Below are positions 42,724 to 51,318 of a stretch of DNA of 64,000 nucleotides, piece after piece; position 1 is the first letter of the stretch, and every line of letters begins with the position of its first letter. A model generated the notes under the pieces. The model did no database searches. It saw nothing but the letters and a program-made list of their open reading frames with translations, and was not told the origin of the DNA. Both the position numbers and the translations under genes were made by a program. This DNA is from an uncultured Nitrospira sp. (lineage in GTDB: Bacteria > Nitrospirota > Nitrospiria > Nitrospirales > Nitrospiraceae), in assembly GCA_902500805.1 (NCBI GenBank), contig CABVSA010000001.1, positions 124,001-188,000 of the forward strand, in the 5' to 3' direction.

Positions 42724-44157
42724 CTACTCCTTGTCGTCATCCTCGTGGTCATCGCCACCATCCCGATCGTGGTGATGGCCCGGTCGAATGAAGTCGCCGA
42801 GGTCGGCTGCTGAGACCTTATAAGCATGCAGCACACCAGGGAGGAGCTTGTAGCCGCCGTCGTTTGGAAGCTCGATCAGCTCATTGATCACGCCGTCCGC
42901 GACATCGGCGGTCGTGAAGCAGCCCGTGGTCAACCCAAGCGGGCACTGAATCGAACCGACGTAGGGATCAGCGTCGCTCATGCGGAAGTACACGTCGAAT
43001 TGTTGACTCGTCGCATTCTGGGTCACGCTGTAGTCATTGTCCGTGCCCGTCACCAGCACGTAGCTGCCGTCCTTCAAGCGAGGACCAATGGCTAGACCCT
43101 CCCATTTCTCCGGCACCTTGTTGCCGAGTTCCGGAAGGGTATCGGCGGTGAGGTCAAGAAACGGCACGGGGTTTTTCGTCACCTTGCCGGTCGGACAGGC
43201 GGACGGCGCAAATGCCACCGCGCTGACATCAGCCGCGCCGGTAAGATCGATCCGAAAGACCTTCTTGTTGGGCGGCGAGAGTTCCGCCCCGACGCCGATG
43301 CCCCGGTTGTTGCGCTCAAGCACCAGAAACTCATGGTCATTGACGGCAAACAGGGCGGAAATCCCGCGTCCCTGGCTGGAGCCTTCCATTTGATAGGCAT
43401 ATTGCGCGAGCGCCGTGCCGGTGGCGGTGCTGAACTTGACAATGCGGTTGCACAGCCCGCTGCCGCCGCCTTCATCCAGCATGGCACTTTGCAGCATGGC
43501 GTAGACATACTCCCCATCGGGACTGACGGCGAGACCTTCAAAGCCACGGTTGGTCCGTTTGCCGGCGCTGTTGCCGGAGTCGTTGGCAAAGTTCGGCATG
43601 TTCGCGGCGCTGCGCGGGATCAGGTTGGTCGGGGTGACGAAGGACCGCACCCGCTTGCCCTTCTTATCGAACTCGTAGAGCGAGGGGCCATATTCATCCG
43701 ACACATAGAAATGGCGATTGTGCGGACCGATCACGAACCCTTCCGGATCGAAGGCCTGGCCGAGCACGTTCGTCGGGCTTGGAGCCAATCCATTCATGGG
43801 ATTGCCGAACTCATCCTTAAAAATGATCGTTTCCCGTATTTTGAAGTCGCTGATTGCGCCGGTCTGCCTATCGACCTTCAATCGAAAACGCTGCACCCGA
43901 GTCTGGTAGTCGAGCGAGCCCCCGCCGGGACCGCGATCAGAGAGGCCATACCAATCCTTCTTCTTGGCATCGTAATAGAGGTCGGAGAAGTACCCCACCC
44001 GACCGGTGTTGGCGTCCGTCCCGCCGCTGCGGCCGAGCAGAGCGCCGTCCAGCGCCAAACCGTTCACAAATTCAGGCGCGGCCTGCACAGTTGGAGCCGT
44101 CGCCGCGCAGATCACGCCCAGGGTCATGACCGTCGTCACAAAAGACAAGGATTTCAT
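42724..44157 (-). CDS. Secreted esterase-like phytase-family protein
   Basis: The ATG at 44157 behind GGAGG gives 477 residues with a signal peptide ending TVQAA. The body matches the esterase-like activity of phytase family: GLSDRGPGGG, GQAFDPEGFVIGPHNRHFYV, SDEYGPSLYEFD, NRGFEGLAVSPDGEYVYAML and KWEGLAIGP. It would act on phosphoesters outside the cell. The C-terminus is an unusual His/Asp/Glu-rich tail (HHHDRDGGDDHEDDDKE) that may bind metal. It lies 56 bp after glpQ in the same direction, forming one operon. Confidence 0.85.
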   Translation of the reverse strand: MKSLSFVTTVMTLGVICAATAPTVQAAPEFVNGLALDGALLGRSGGTDANTGRVGYFSDLYYDAKKKDWYGLSDRGPGGGSLDYQTRVQRFRLKVDRQTGAISDFKIRETIIFKDEFGNPMNGLAPSPTNVLGQAFDPEGFVIGPHNRHFYVSDEYGPSLYEFDKKGKRVRSFVTPTNLIPRSAANMPNFANDSGNSAGKRTNRGFEGLAVSPDGEYVYAMLQSAMLDEGGGSGLCNRIVKFSTATGTALAQYAYQMEGSSQGRGISALFAVNDHEFLVLERNNRGIGVGAELSPPNKKVFRIDLTGAADVSAVAFAPSACPTGKVTKNPVPFLDLTADTLPELGNKVPEKWEGLAIGPRLKDGSYVLVTGTDNDYSVTQNATSQQFDVYFRMSDADPYVGSIQCPLGLTTGCFTTADVADGVINELIELPNDGGYKLLPGVLHAYKVSAADLGDFIRPGHHHDRDGGDDHEDDDKE

Positions 44158-44213
44158 CGTACCTCCGATGGTTGAGTCACAGTCGAGATTTTCAAACACA
44201 ATTGCCGGCTCAC

Positions 44214-45344
44214 TCACTGGTTCTTCAAGAACGCCTCACGGGCCACGATGCCGCGATCCGTCTGATCGGTGAAGAAGCCGTCGATGCCGGTCCTCAAGAA
44301 GACCTTGATTTCTCCTACCCCATCGCCCAGCGCGTTGGGATCAGCGGATGACCTGAAATTCGTCGGCAAGAAAACATTCTCCGAACGGAAGGTGTAGGGA
44401 TGCACCTGGAGCCCCACGGCATGGGCCTGTTGAACAAAGCGGGTTGCGCGGGAGGGATCCAGATTCCCCGCCGCATCCAACGGGATGATGAAGCTCTTCT
44501 CAGGACCGACCCCTTTGGCATACGAAGCGATCTGAGCCAATCCCGCCGGCGTCGCCATCTGTTCATAGGTGAGCGACCCACCCCCGGCTTCCACATCATA
44601 CGGCTTGCCCTCGATCCAGAGCAGTTGGACCAGCGGGATCCGTGTCATACCCTTCAACTTGCGCAGATTGTTGATCTCAAACGATTGGATGAAGACCTGA
44701 GCGTTGCGCCCCTCGTACCCGTTCCGGCGCAACACCCTGACCAACGGCTCTTCCAGTGAAAGGCCGAGCCGGTCGAAATAGGTCGGATGTTTGGTCTCCG
44801 GATAGAGCCCGATCCGCCGATCAAGAATCTTTTCATAGGCCCGTGCGAGGTCGATGATTTCCTGGAACGTCGGAATTTCGAACTGCCCGTCGAATCGCGC
44901 ATTAGCGGGCCGATTACCTGGGATACGCTCGATGGCCCGTAGGGTCTTGATTTCCGCGAGGGTGAAATCCTCACTGAACCAGCCGGTGACCGTGACACCG
45001 TCGACCATCTTGGTGGCCTTGCGTCCGGCGAATTCCGGCCTGGTCGAGACATCGGTGGTCAGATCCAGCACGTTGTCGTGGCGTGCGATCAGATGCCCGT
45101 CTTTCGTGATGACGAGATCCGGCTCAATGAAGTCGGCTCCCTGTAAGATCGCCGTCGCATACGCGGCCAACGTATGTTCCGGCATATAGCCGCTGGCCCC
45201 GCGGTGCGCGATTACAATGGGCTTGTCTTGGTCAGGAGACGGCCGACCCCCTCGTTCCGCCTCATCGGCGCTTGCGCCTATCGCCGTCAGACAGACACAG
45301 GCGGTCAAGACCAAGACCATTCGGTTTTTCACGATACGAAGCAT
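44214..45344 (-). CDS. glpQ: Secreted glycerophosphodiester phosphodiesterase
   Basis: The ATG at 45344 with AAGGAGGT gives 376 residues with a signal peptide ending GASAD. The GDPD domain has the full set: IAHRGASGYMPEHT, FIEPDLVITKDGHLIARHD, YPETKHPT, and a late TDQTDRG. It hydrolyses glycerophosphodiesters to glycerol-3-phosphate and alcohols in the periplasm. The long insert between the motifs is typical of GlpQ. Upstream gene of the phytase-like protein. Confidence 0.9.
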   Translation of the reverse strand: MLRIVKNRMVLVLTACVCLTAIGASADEAERGGRPSPDQDKPIVIAHRGASGYMPEHTLAAYATAILQGADFIEPDLVITKDGHLIARHDNVLDLTTDVSTRPEFAGRKATKMVDGVTVTGWFSEDFTLAEIKTLRAIERIPGNRPANARFDGQFEIPTFQEIIDLARAYEKILDRRIGLYPETKHPTYFDRLGLSLEEPLVRVLRRNGYEGRNAQVFIQSFEINNLRKLKGMTRIPLVQLLWIEGKPYDVEAGGGSLTYEQMATPAGLAQIASYAKGVGPEKSFIIPLDAAGNLDPSRATRFVQQAHAVGLQVHPYTFRSENVFLPTNFRSSADPNALGDGVGEIKVFLRTGIDGFFTDQTDRGIVAREAFLKNQ

Positions 45345-45648
45345 GTGGACCTCCTTGGACGAGACTCGATGAGATGTTTCATTCTCCGTTATGAGGACAA
45401 GGAGAGTTCGGCATGTCCTCACGTGGGATACGATTGCTGGTGTTCTGCCGATAATAGGTGCCTGGGATCGAACCACTTACCGAACAGCACTGCTCAAGGC
45501 CGGACCGTTTTCTTCATGACCGACTACGTTCGACCACTCCCTGGAGCTGTGACGCTGAAACGCGGTTACGTACGATGGTCCAGCCCGATCATCTGCTCAT
45601 GCGGACTGCCGGCGGGCCTCACAGGACCCGCCGACTCCGCAATCGTTA
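45345..45648. other. Intergenic region
   Basis: About 300 bp upstream of glpQ and downstream of the next leftward gene. No 11-bp repeat or terminator is obvious here. Confidence 0.35.
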
Positions 45649-46350
45649 TCAGCCGATTTTCCGACGGATCGCTGCATACAACCCCAGCAATCCGGATCCG
45701 AACAGCCAGGCCCCAGCCGGTAACGGCACCGCCGCGACATTGGCGATGCTGCCGCCGAAGATGGACGCGCTGGTAAATGCGTTGCCCGGCCCGATCGCTG
45801 CGTCAAACAGCATCGTCAGCGAGCCGTCATAGTTACCGGTCGGCATGCCGTAGTAAGACAGGAGGTCGGCATGTTTCACGTCGGTGAACGAGCCGAAGGT
45901 GACCTCGAAGCCTGCGCCGAGGCTCCTCACTTCCGCGCTGCTGAACGTGCCGGTCAACAGCGTGGATCCGATCGCGATATCAGAACCGACTGAAAAATCG
46001 ACTCCTCCGGTGATCGAGATGGAACCGCCGGGGCCGAATTGCCACGCCCCACCCCCGGCGCTGGTGTTCAATCCGCTGGTAAAATTCAGGGTACAGGTCA
46101 AGCAGGTCGACGTGACATTCGCGTTGGCCGGCGTGCCAAGCCCCACGACATTGTCCACATCGATGTTGGTGCCGACCAGCCCGCCGCCGGTTCCATTGTA
46201 GGAAATCGACCCCGTCGTCGGCGCCACGATATTGAAGTTCAGCTCCATCGCCATGGTTGAAGGCGCGGAGAGACCGAACATGGTCCCGCCAACCAGGAGC
46301 GAGACAACACAGACATATCTCATGGACTTATGACAAATAGTCTTGATCAT
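45649..46350 (-). CDS. PEP-CTERM-like secreted protein, type C
   Basis: The 233-residue protein has a signal peptide (ending STMAM), a Gly/Ser/Thr-rich beta body and the clearest sorting tail of the window: VPLPAGAWLFGSGLLGLY followed by IRRK, a VPLPA-CTERM signal. A CxxC (CLTC) lies in the body. It is not similar to families A or B outside the tail. Confidence 0.85.
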   Translation of the reverse strand: MIKTICHKSMRYVCVVSLLVGGTMFGLSAPSTMAMELNFNIVAPTTGSISYNGTGGGLVGTNIDVDNVVGLGTPANANVTSTCLTCTLNFTSGLNTSAGGGAWQFGPGGSISITGGVDFSVGSDIAIGSTLLTGTFSSAEVRSLGAGFEVTFGSFTDVKHADLLSYYGMPTGNYDGSLTMLFDAAIGPGNAFTSASIFGGSIANVAAVPLPAGAWLFGSGLLGLYAAIRRKIG

Positions 46351-46426
46351 TAAGACATGATCCTTTGTTCATGCAGTCTCAAGGGCAGATCTGCGGTGCA
46401 GTGCGTGGGCACGGAGACATCTTGTT

Positions 46427-46459
46427 GGTCAGGACATGAAGGTTCTTCATGTCCTGACC
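46427..46459. terminator. Perfect 15-bp hairpin
   Basis: GGTCAGGACATGAAG / CTTCATGTCCTGACC with a 3-base loop, between two leftward genes. It lies 77 bp upstream of the type C gene and about 130 bp past the type D stop, so it could be a terminator or a transcript leader structure. Confidence 0.5.
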
Positions 46460-46589
46460 TCGAATGTAATGACTGTGTGACGACCGAGATGGGGGATGGT
46501 GGTTACGCTCCCAAGGTGCGGGAATTTTTGAACCCCGCTGGCTTCGCTCATGAGCGAAATGGAGCTCCACCACCCCTTGTATCTTGAGA

Positions 46590-47237
46590 CTACCGGCCGA
46601 GGCGCTTCCGCACCATGGCCAGACCCGACAGTCCGCTCAGGAACAACAGGGCGGCACCGGGCAACGGCACGGCCGCAAGTTGCGCCGTCCCGTTCAGCGT
46701 GAATTCCAGAGTCTTTCCATGAAATATGGTCGGCAATCCAGCGATGCTGCCCAGCGTGCGGCTCCACTTCAGACCCGTAAAGGCCTCGGTCAGTTCATTG
46801 AACGAACCGGTGGCTGTGCCGCCGATGTTGACCGCCAGCCCAGGGGCAGCAGGAAGTCCTGGTCCAGTAAGCCCGGCCGAAAGTGCCGTCAGATCGGCGC
46901 TGATCGTCGATCCGCTGGTGCTCCCCGTCGGCACCGGATTCGGTCCGCTGGTGAACAAGGAGAAGGTAAAGGTCCCGACGAGCGGGACCGTGAGTGACAC
47001 CGGAGCAATAATATCCGGCAGGGGCTGATATTGCCCCATGACGATCTGACCATTCTGCGTAAAATTCGCCGTAGCCAGCGTGGTTGTGCCCAGCTTCAGC
47101 TTGATTGATCCACTCGTAAAGTCCAGATCCGTAACGGTCATCGCCTCTGACTTCCCTGGTAACACCAACAGTGCCGCCAGCATCAGGAGCGAGACTATGA
47201 AATTGTAGGGAAGGCGAGCTGCTTGTTTCTTATACAC
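46590..47237 (-). CDS. PEP-CTERM-like secreted protein, type D
   Basis: The 215-residue protein starts with GTG. A signal peptide ends near GKSEA; the body starts MTVTDLDFTSGSIKLKLG and has repeated beta segments rich in Pro/Gly/Ser; the tail is AAVPLPGAALLFLSGLSGLA with VRKRLGR, a VPLPG-type sorting region. The body opening loosely resembles the LEITSGAVNYDG opening of family A. It may share a transcript with the PstS-like gene upstream, although a strong hairpin intervenes. Confidence 0.8.
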   Translation of the reverse strand: MYKKQAARLPYNFIVSLLMLAALLVLPGKSEAMTVTDLDFTSGSIKLKLGTTTLATANFTQNGQIVMGQYQPLPDIIAPVSLTVPLVGTFTFSLFTSGPNPVPTGSTSGSTISADLTALSAGLTGPGLPAAPGLAVNIGGTATGSFNELTEAFTGLKWSRTLGSIAGLPTIFHGKTLEFTLNGTAQLAAVPLPGAALLFLSGLSGLAMVRKRLGR

Positions 47238-47311
47238 AATCGATTATCCCTTTACGCTCAGGACATACATCTGCACGCCCTGATGTTCGAATGTTCGTTC
47301 GATGGGGAGAT

Positions 47312-47339
47312 GGGCCGAGGCGGCATGCCGCCTCGGCCC
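47312..47339 (-). terminator. Perfect 14-bp hairpin after the second PstS-like gene
   Basis: GGGCCGAGGCGGCA / TGCCGCCTCGGCCC, fully self-complementary over 28 bp, 16 bp past the stop codon. Confidence 0.65.
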
Positions 47340-47354
47340 ATTCATCACACGAGA

Positions 47355-48665
47355 TTACGGCCGGCACTCCAGATTCGATGGTACGACTCCAAAGGTACCG
47401 CTGAAACCGATTGGCCCTGCATCTGAACTCTTGCTGACGTTCATTTCAGACAACGCCACCCAGTGGCTCCCGGACGGCACGTTGTTCGTTTCGGTTCTCG
47501 CTGCGTCAATGAACGCTTGAATCAATTGCCCCTTGGTGGCTGGGCTATAGCTGGTCTTGCGGTTGATCACCCACGTCGTCCAGAAGTCATAGCGTCCGCA
47601 GGCGATGTCCCGCTTACGCGCGATCGGCGAGGTATTCCCTACCACTTCAGCTGCCGTATAGTTGGCCGAATACCCATTGACCTGGATCGGATGGGCGTTC
47701 GTCACGACACTTTCCGCATTGAGGTAACCAATCCCGTTGACGTTGTCACGGACGCAGTTGACGACACCCGTGGAACTCGGGCTATAAATCACCAACCCGC
47801 CGGTACCGTTGGCGGTGTTATTGGCGACAGTCGCCACTGACGATTGCAGCATCATCGTTTGATCGAACGCTGCTGCGGATCCTGAGCCCGCCTCGCGCAG
47901 ACAGAGAGTGATACCCGACTTGGTAGCATCCGCGGTGGTGCCGTTAGATGTCACGACGTACCCCAGGTCAGGCCAATCCTGTGGGTTGCGACGGAAGATG
48001 GCTTCAATTTGAGGACGGCTGAGATTCTCCAGCACGTTACCCAGTCCCCCGTTCGGAGTCTGGAGGCGCACCCCGTTATTGACGAAGAGCGAAAACGGCA
48101 GCACCGCCACCTGATCAGGCGCTAACAGACCACCGGTTTGGGGGTCAGGGAACGAGTTGCCCGTCGGACCGGTCTGGCCAAACGAACTCGCTTGCACGTC
48201 GCTGGCTCCAAAGTCCACTGTCTCTTGCACATTCCCGGTGCAGTTGCTGTACTCGTCGAAGGTGATGCCTGAAACCGTCCGCTCAACCGGAGCACCACAT
48301 CCAGTGGTATCCAAGATGTAGCCTGCTGTCTTGGAAAAACCAGCCTGAGTGCTGATCTTCGTGTAACCATCGCCAGATTCCGAAGCGGAATAGCGGATCA
48401 CCGACGGCTGGTTCGTCAAGCCACCGCCCGTCACATTGCAAATCCAGGTATGGCGGCTGCTGCTTGTATCGTCCGCACCGCTCCGCAAGTGGATCGGTTT
48501 CGGAGCATTGAGACACATGGCGATCGGTGCGCCGCCAGCGAATTGCCGACCGGCCGACGACCCGGCGCCGTTGACCACGATTTGTGCTTGAGCGCTCTCC
48601 GCCAGTGCGCCGGCCAAGAGGCCTGCCACTGACAGGAGAATCAATTTGTGTGTCGAACGTGACAT
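47355..48665 (-). CDS. PstS-like substrate-binding protein, second
   Basis: The ATG at 48665 has AGGAGA upstream and gives 436 residues with a signal peptide ending ESAQA. The mature part starts QIVVNGAGSSAGRQF and has VDFGASDVQASSF, RRNPQDWPDL and a C-terminal binding-protein lobe, as in PstS-like phosphate-binding proteins with long insertions. Six or more Cys suggest disulfides in an extracellular protein. It is 82 bp downstream of a family B PEP-CTERM gene in the same direction. Ligand inferred only from family. Confidence 0.75.
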   Translation of the reverse strand: MSRSTHKLILLSVAGLLAGALAESAQAQIVVNGAGSSAGRQFAGGAPIAMCLNAPKPIHLRSGADDTSSSRHTWICNVTGGGLTNQPSVIRYSASESGDGYTKISTQAGFSKTAGYILDTTGCGAPVERTVSGITFDEYSNCTGNVQETVDFGASDVQASSFGQTGPTGNSFPDPQTGGLLAPDQVAVLPFSLFVNNGVRLQTPNGGLGNVLENLSRPQIEAIFRRNPQDWPDLGYVVTSNGTTADATKSGITLCLREAGSGSAAAFDQTMMLQSSVATVANNTANGTGGLVIYSPSSTGVVNCVRDNVNGIGYLNAESVVTNAHPIQVNGYSANYTAAEVVGNTSPIARKRDIACGRYDFWTTWVINRKTSYSPATKGQLIQAFIDAARTETNNVPSGSHWVALSEMNVSKSSDAGPIGFSGTFGVVPSNLECRP

Positions 48666-48747
48666 AATGCGCATCTCCTTCAAAAATAAGTGTACTGTTG
48701 ATACTGAAGAACTATGAGACCACTCTGCCTGTCGATCTCTTCGTCGT

Positions 48748-49482
48748 TTAGGCTGCCGACTGGCTGCGCCGACGCGCCAAACCCGCAAGGCCGACCACGC
48801 CCGTGCCGAACAACCAGACCGCCGCTGGGACCGGGACCACCGGACCACCACCGAACGCGGCCTGCTGCCACTCCACCAGGCCCGCCTGGCTCATCCGCAG
48901 ATGACCGATGACCGTCGGAGCGACGCCGAGATCGAAACGGAACACCTGCATGACATTGGAATTATTTTGCAGGTCGTCAAAGCTGCCGAACACATCGCCA
49001 TCCCACGTGCCGTTCAATGAACGGGCGGAATCCGCTCCGCCGATCAAGCCGATACGCTGCGTGAAGGAATTCTCATTCGCCGCCAGAATCGTATCCCCCG
49101 CGAACGAGGACTGCGGCGCCCAGTTTGCCACTTGCGACCAGAGGAGCGACGGATCAGCGAGCTGCGTGCCAGGCCGGCTGGTTCCGGTGGTCAAAAAGTT
49201 GCCATTGGCATCTGACGAAAACAGAGAAAAGCGGATGGGATTTGCTCCGCCCGCAGCAGTCAGCCCCGCTGCTACGTTGAGCTGCTGAATGCCGGCTCCG
49301 TAGCCGAAGCTGGGCGTATCGCTGAGGTTGTAGAGGGCTTCCACCCCGTTGCCCCAGATCGCCAGGACCGTGTCCCCTTCATCGAATTGGAAGGCCTGGG
49401 CCTGTCCGACCATGCCGGCGAATGCCGTGAGCACCGTCAAGGCCGCCGCCACCATCATGTGCTTCATTCCTCGAACCTTCAT
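48748..49482 (-). CDS. PEP-CTERM-like secreted protein, family B copy 2
   Basis: The 244-residue close paralogue of the gene at 38916: signal peptide ending GQAQA, body FQFDEGDTVLAIWGNGVEAL and tail VPVPAAVWLFGTGVVGLAGL with ARRR. The sorting tail is full length but the very C-terminus is shorter than in copy 1. AAGGAGG precedes the ATG. It is followed leftward by the second PstS-like gene, so the pair may be co-transcribed. Confidence 0.85.
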   Translation of the reverse strand: MKVRGMKHMMVAAALTVLTAFAGMVGQAQAFQFDEGDTVLAIWGNGVEALYNLSDTPSFGYGAGIQQLNVAAGLTAAGGANPIRFSLFSSDANGNFLTTGTSRPGTQLADPSLLWSQVANWAPQSSFAGDTILAANENSFTQRIGLIGGADSARSLNGTWDGDVFGSFDDLQNNSNVMQVFRFDLGVAPTVIGHLRMSQAGLVEWQQAAFGGGPVVPVPAAVWLFGTGVVGLAGLARRRSQSAA

Positions 49483-50012
49483 ACCGTTCCTCCTTAATAG
49501 AACGTTAAGAACCCATATCCCCTGTCGCTACCACCCCTGTCACCCACCTCCCTTCGTCGCTTCGAGAAGAGGAGGCCAGGCCCAGGGTATGGCCTGCCCC
49601 TGTTCTCTCTTATCGGTGTTACAGCAACCTCATCACGCGATTCGAAGATCGTTAACACTATGATAAGGTTTCCTAACTTGTAAGTGACTCGGAGTGATCC
49701 TCTGTACGCAGCTAGTTGTATCGGAGGAAGGTTACGACGCAATCAGAGCAACTTTGAGGAACGGTAAACTCTTCATGACGACCTTATGACGAGCGATACC
49801 GAATGCAGACGGAGCGTAGAATCTTGCCTGCACGGTCGGTATCGTCGATCGGCGCACATCCTCGGTAACAAGAGAACCGCGCCCAAGCTGCTGAAGAGTC
49901 CTCCATTCCTCCTACGGAAACCGCAGGACGAACGGAGTGGTGTTTGAAAGTACTGAGGGTTTCCGTTCGTGCTGAGCCTGTCGACGCACCTGATCCGAGT
50001 GTTTCAGCGGAC
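49483..50012. other. Intergenic region with repeat fragments
   Basis: About 530 bp between tonB and the family B gene. Around 49963-49990 is CCGTTCGTGCTGAGCCTGTC, a fragment of a palindrome common in many bacterial genomes. GTTAAC occurs at 49651 without an in-phase partner. No gene seen. Confidence 0.45.
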
Positions 50013-50094
50013 TAGCCCGCATTATTCATGACGGTTCGTCGCGAAATAGCGGATCGGCGGTTGCAGCAGAAGTGTTCATGAATAATGCGGGCTA
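50013..50094. repeat. Palindromic repeat family 1, complete element
   Basis: Perfect 19-bp terminal inverted repeats TAGCCCGCATTATTCATGA (50013-50031) and its complement (50076-50094) enclose 44 bp. The last three bases are the TAG stop codon of tonB on the minus strand. It has no open frame and resembles a REP or MITE. Confidence 0.85.
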
Positions 50095-50727
50095 GGCTGG
50101 TGGGAAAAACTTGACGATGACGGTACGATCCATGCCGTCCGGCGGAGGACGGACTTGCGTCACCTTGGCCAAGGCGTCCAGCGCGGATTGATCGAAGAGC
50201 AGACTACCGGATGAATTCACCAGGCGATACTGCAACACCCGCCCCTCCTCATCCAGCACCAACTCACAGAGCACCGCATAATCAAGATCGTCGGGGAGGG
50301 TCGGCGGTTGGTGATATTGCGCTTGAATCATCGAGGTGAGAATGTCGGAATAGCCGGCGAACGGCTTCCGGCCTTTTCCCACGGCGAAGGGATCCGCGTT
50401 CATAGGCGGTGGACCCGGAGCGTCCGCCGCCTGAGGAGGCGGCGGCGCTTCGGCGACCGGAGGTGGAGGAGGCGGAGCCTCTTGCGGTTTTGGCTCGGGC
50501 TTTGGAGGCTCCGGCTCAGGTTCCGGCTCCGGTTCTTTTTCCGGAGGAGGGGGCGGGTCTTCTTTGCGAAACGCGGTGAGCTTGTAGACCTTGATAAGGT
50601 TTTGGCCCCAGTCCGTTTGCGCCACCCAATAGAGCCCCGCTCCGATCCCGACATGGATCACACCGACGATGAGCAGCGTCGTGCCGAGCTTGCTCTTTTT
50701 TTTCTCGAATCCCTTATAGCCGGACAT
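50092..50727 (-). CDS. tonB: TonB energy transducer
   Basis: The 211-residue protein has a cytoplasmic basic start, one membrane anchor (about residues 15-37), a Pro/Glu/Lys-rich periplasmic spacer (about 55-110, EPEPEPEPPKPEPKP) and a C-terminal domain with two proposed helices and strands (YHQPPTLPDDLDYAVLCELV ... TVIVKFFPP). It carries the proton-motive energy from ExbB/ExbD to outer-membrane transporters. It is the last gene of the leftward TPS-exb block; its TAG stop is the end of a palindromic repeat. Confidence 0.85.
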   Translation of the reverse strand: MSGYKGFEKKKSKLGTTLLIVGVIHVGIGAGLYWVAQTDWGQNLIKVYKLTAFRKEDPPPPPEKEPEPEPEPEPPKPEPKPQEAPPPPPPVAEAPPPPQAADAPGPPPMNADPFAVGKGRKPFAGYSDILTSMIQAQYHQPPTLPDDLDYAVLCELVLDEEGRVLQYRLVNSSGSLLFDQSALDALAKVTQVRPPPDGMDRTVIVKFFPPA

Positions 50728-50735
50728 CTCTTAAC

Positions 50736-50809
50736 TCGTGAAGCGTGAAACGTGAAGCGTCCGAATCCGGAACGAAATACGTTTCACGTTTCACCTCTCA
50801 CCTTTCACC
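50736..50809. repeat. Repeat family 2 (GTGAAGCG type) between exbD and tonB
   Basis: CGTGAAGCGTGAAACGTGAA then CCGGAACGAAATACGTTTCA form tandem and inverted GTGAAGCG-type units filling the gap between the two genes. Confidence 0.65.
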
Positions 50810-50813
50810 ACCG

Positions 50814-51230
50814 TCATGGTTCATTGAACGGCTTCGTCGCGATGGCCAGATCTTCAACGGGAATGCGTTGGAGAATATCCAGGACGGCCACCACATGCTT
50901 GTATTCGACGCCAGCGTCGCCTCGGAGTACCAGGGGCAACTTACCGCCCTTCGCGGCCTTGAGATCACGGATCAGTTTTTCCAGCTCGTTGAGCTTCACC
51001 CGCTCATCGTCCATATAGACGTCGCCGTTCTTCTTCACCGACAGCGTCGGCGTGTTCGACTCCATATCGGTTTCATGCGGCGTGGACTCCGGTAACTTAA
51101 GCTCGATACCCTGTACCATCGCCGTCGTCGTGATGATGAAGATCACCAAGAGCACCCAGGCCAAGTCCAGCAACGGGGTGATATTGATATCGGATACCGC
51201 ACCGTGCGATTTTTTTGAAAATCTTCTCAT
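50814..51230 (-). CDS. exbD: ExbD/TolR-family biopolymer transport protein
   Basis: The 138-residue protein has one N-terminal membrane segment with the functional Asp22 (ITPLLDLAWVLLVIF) and a periplasmic C-terminal domain (VKKNGDVYMDDERVKLNELE). It forms the proton channel of the Ton or Tol system with ExbB. It is in the order exbB-exbD-tonB, with repeat family 2 elements on both sides. Confidence 0.9.
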   Translation of the reverse strand: MRRFSKKSHGAVSDINITPLLDLAWVLLVIFIITTTAMVQGIELKLPESTPHETDMESNTPTLSVKKNGDVYMDDERVKLNELEKLIRDLKAAKGGKLPLVLRGDAGVEYKHVVAVLDILQRIPVEDLAIATKPFNEP

Positions 51231-51252
51231 CTCGTCGCCTCGTATCTCGTCG

Positions 51253-51314
51253 TTCGTGAAGCGTGAAGCGTAGTTCGTTCCGGATTCAGACGCTTCACGA
51301 GGTACGCTTCACGT
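51253..51314. repeat. Repeat family 2 (GTGAAGCG type) between exbB and exbD
   Basis: TCGTGAAGCGTGAAGCGTAG and CGCTTCACGAGGTACGCTTC make a palindromic array in the 88-bp gap. Confidence 0.65.
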
Positions 51315-51318
51315 ATGT

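Noticed and set aside
49651..49677. GTTAAC near the family B copy 2 promoter
   Set aside because: No partner hexamer is found at 11 bp on either side.
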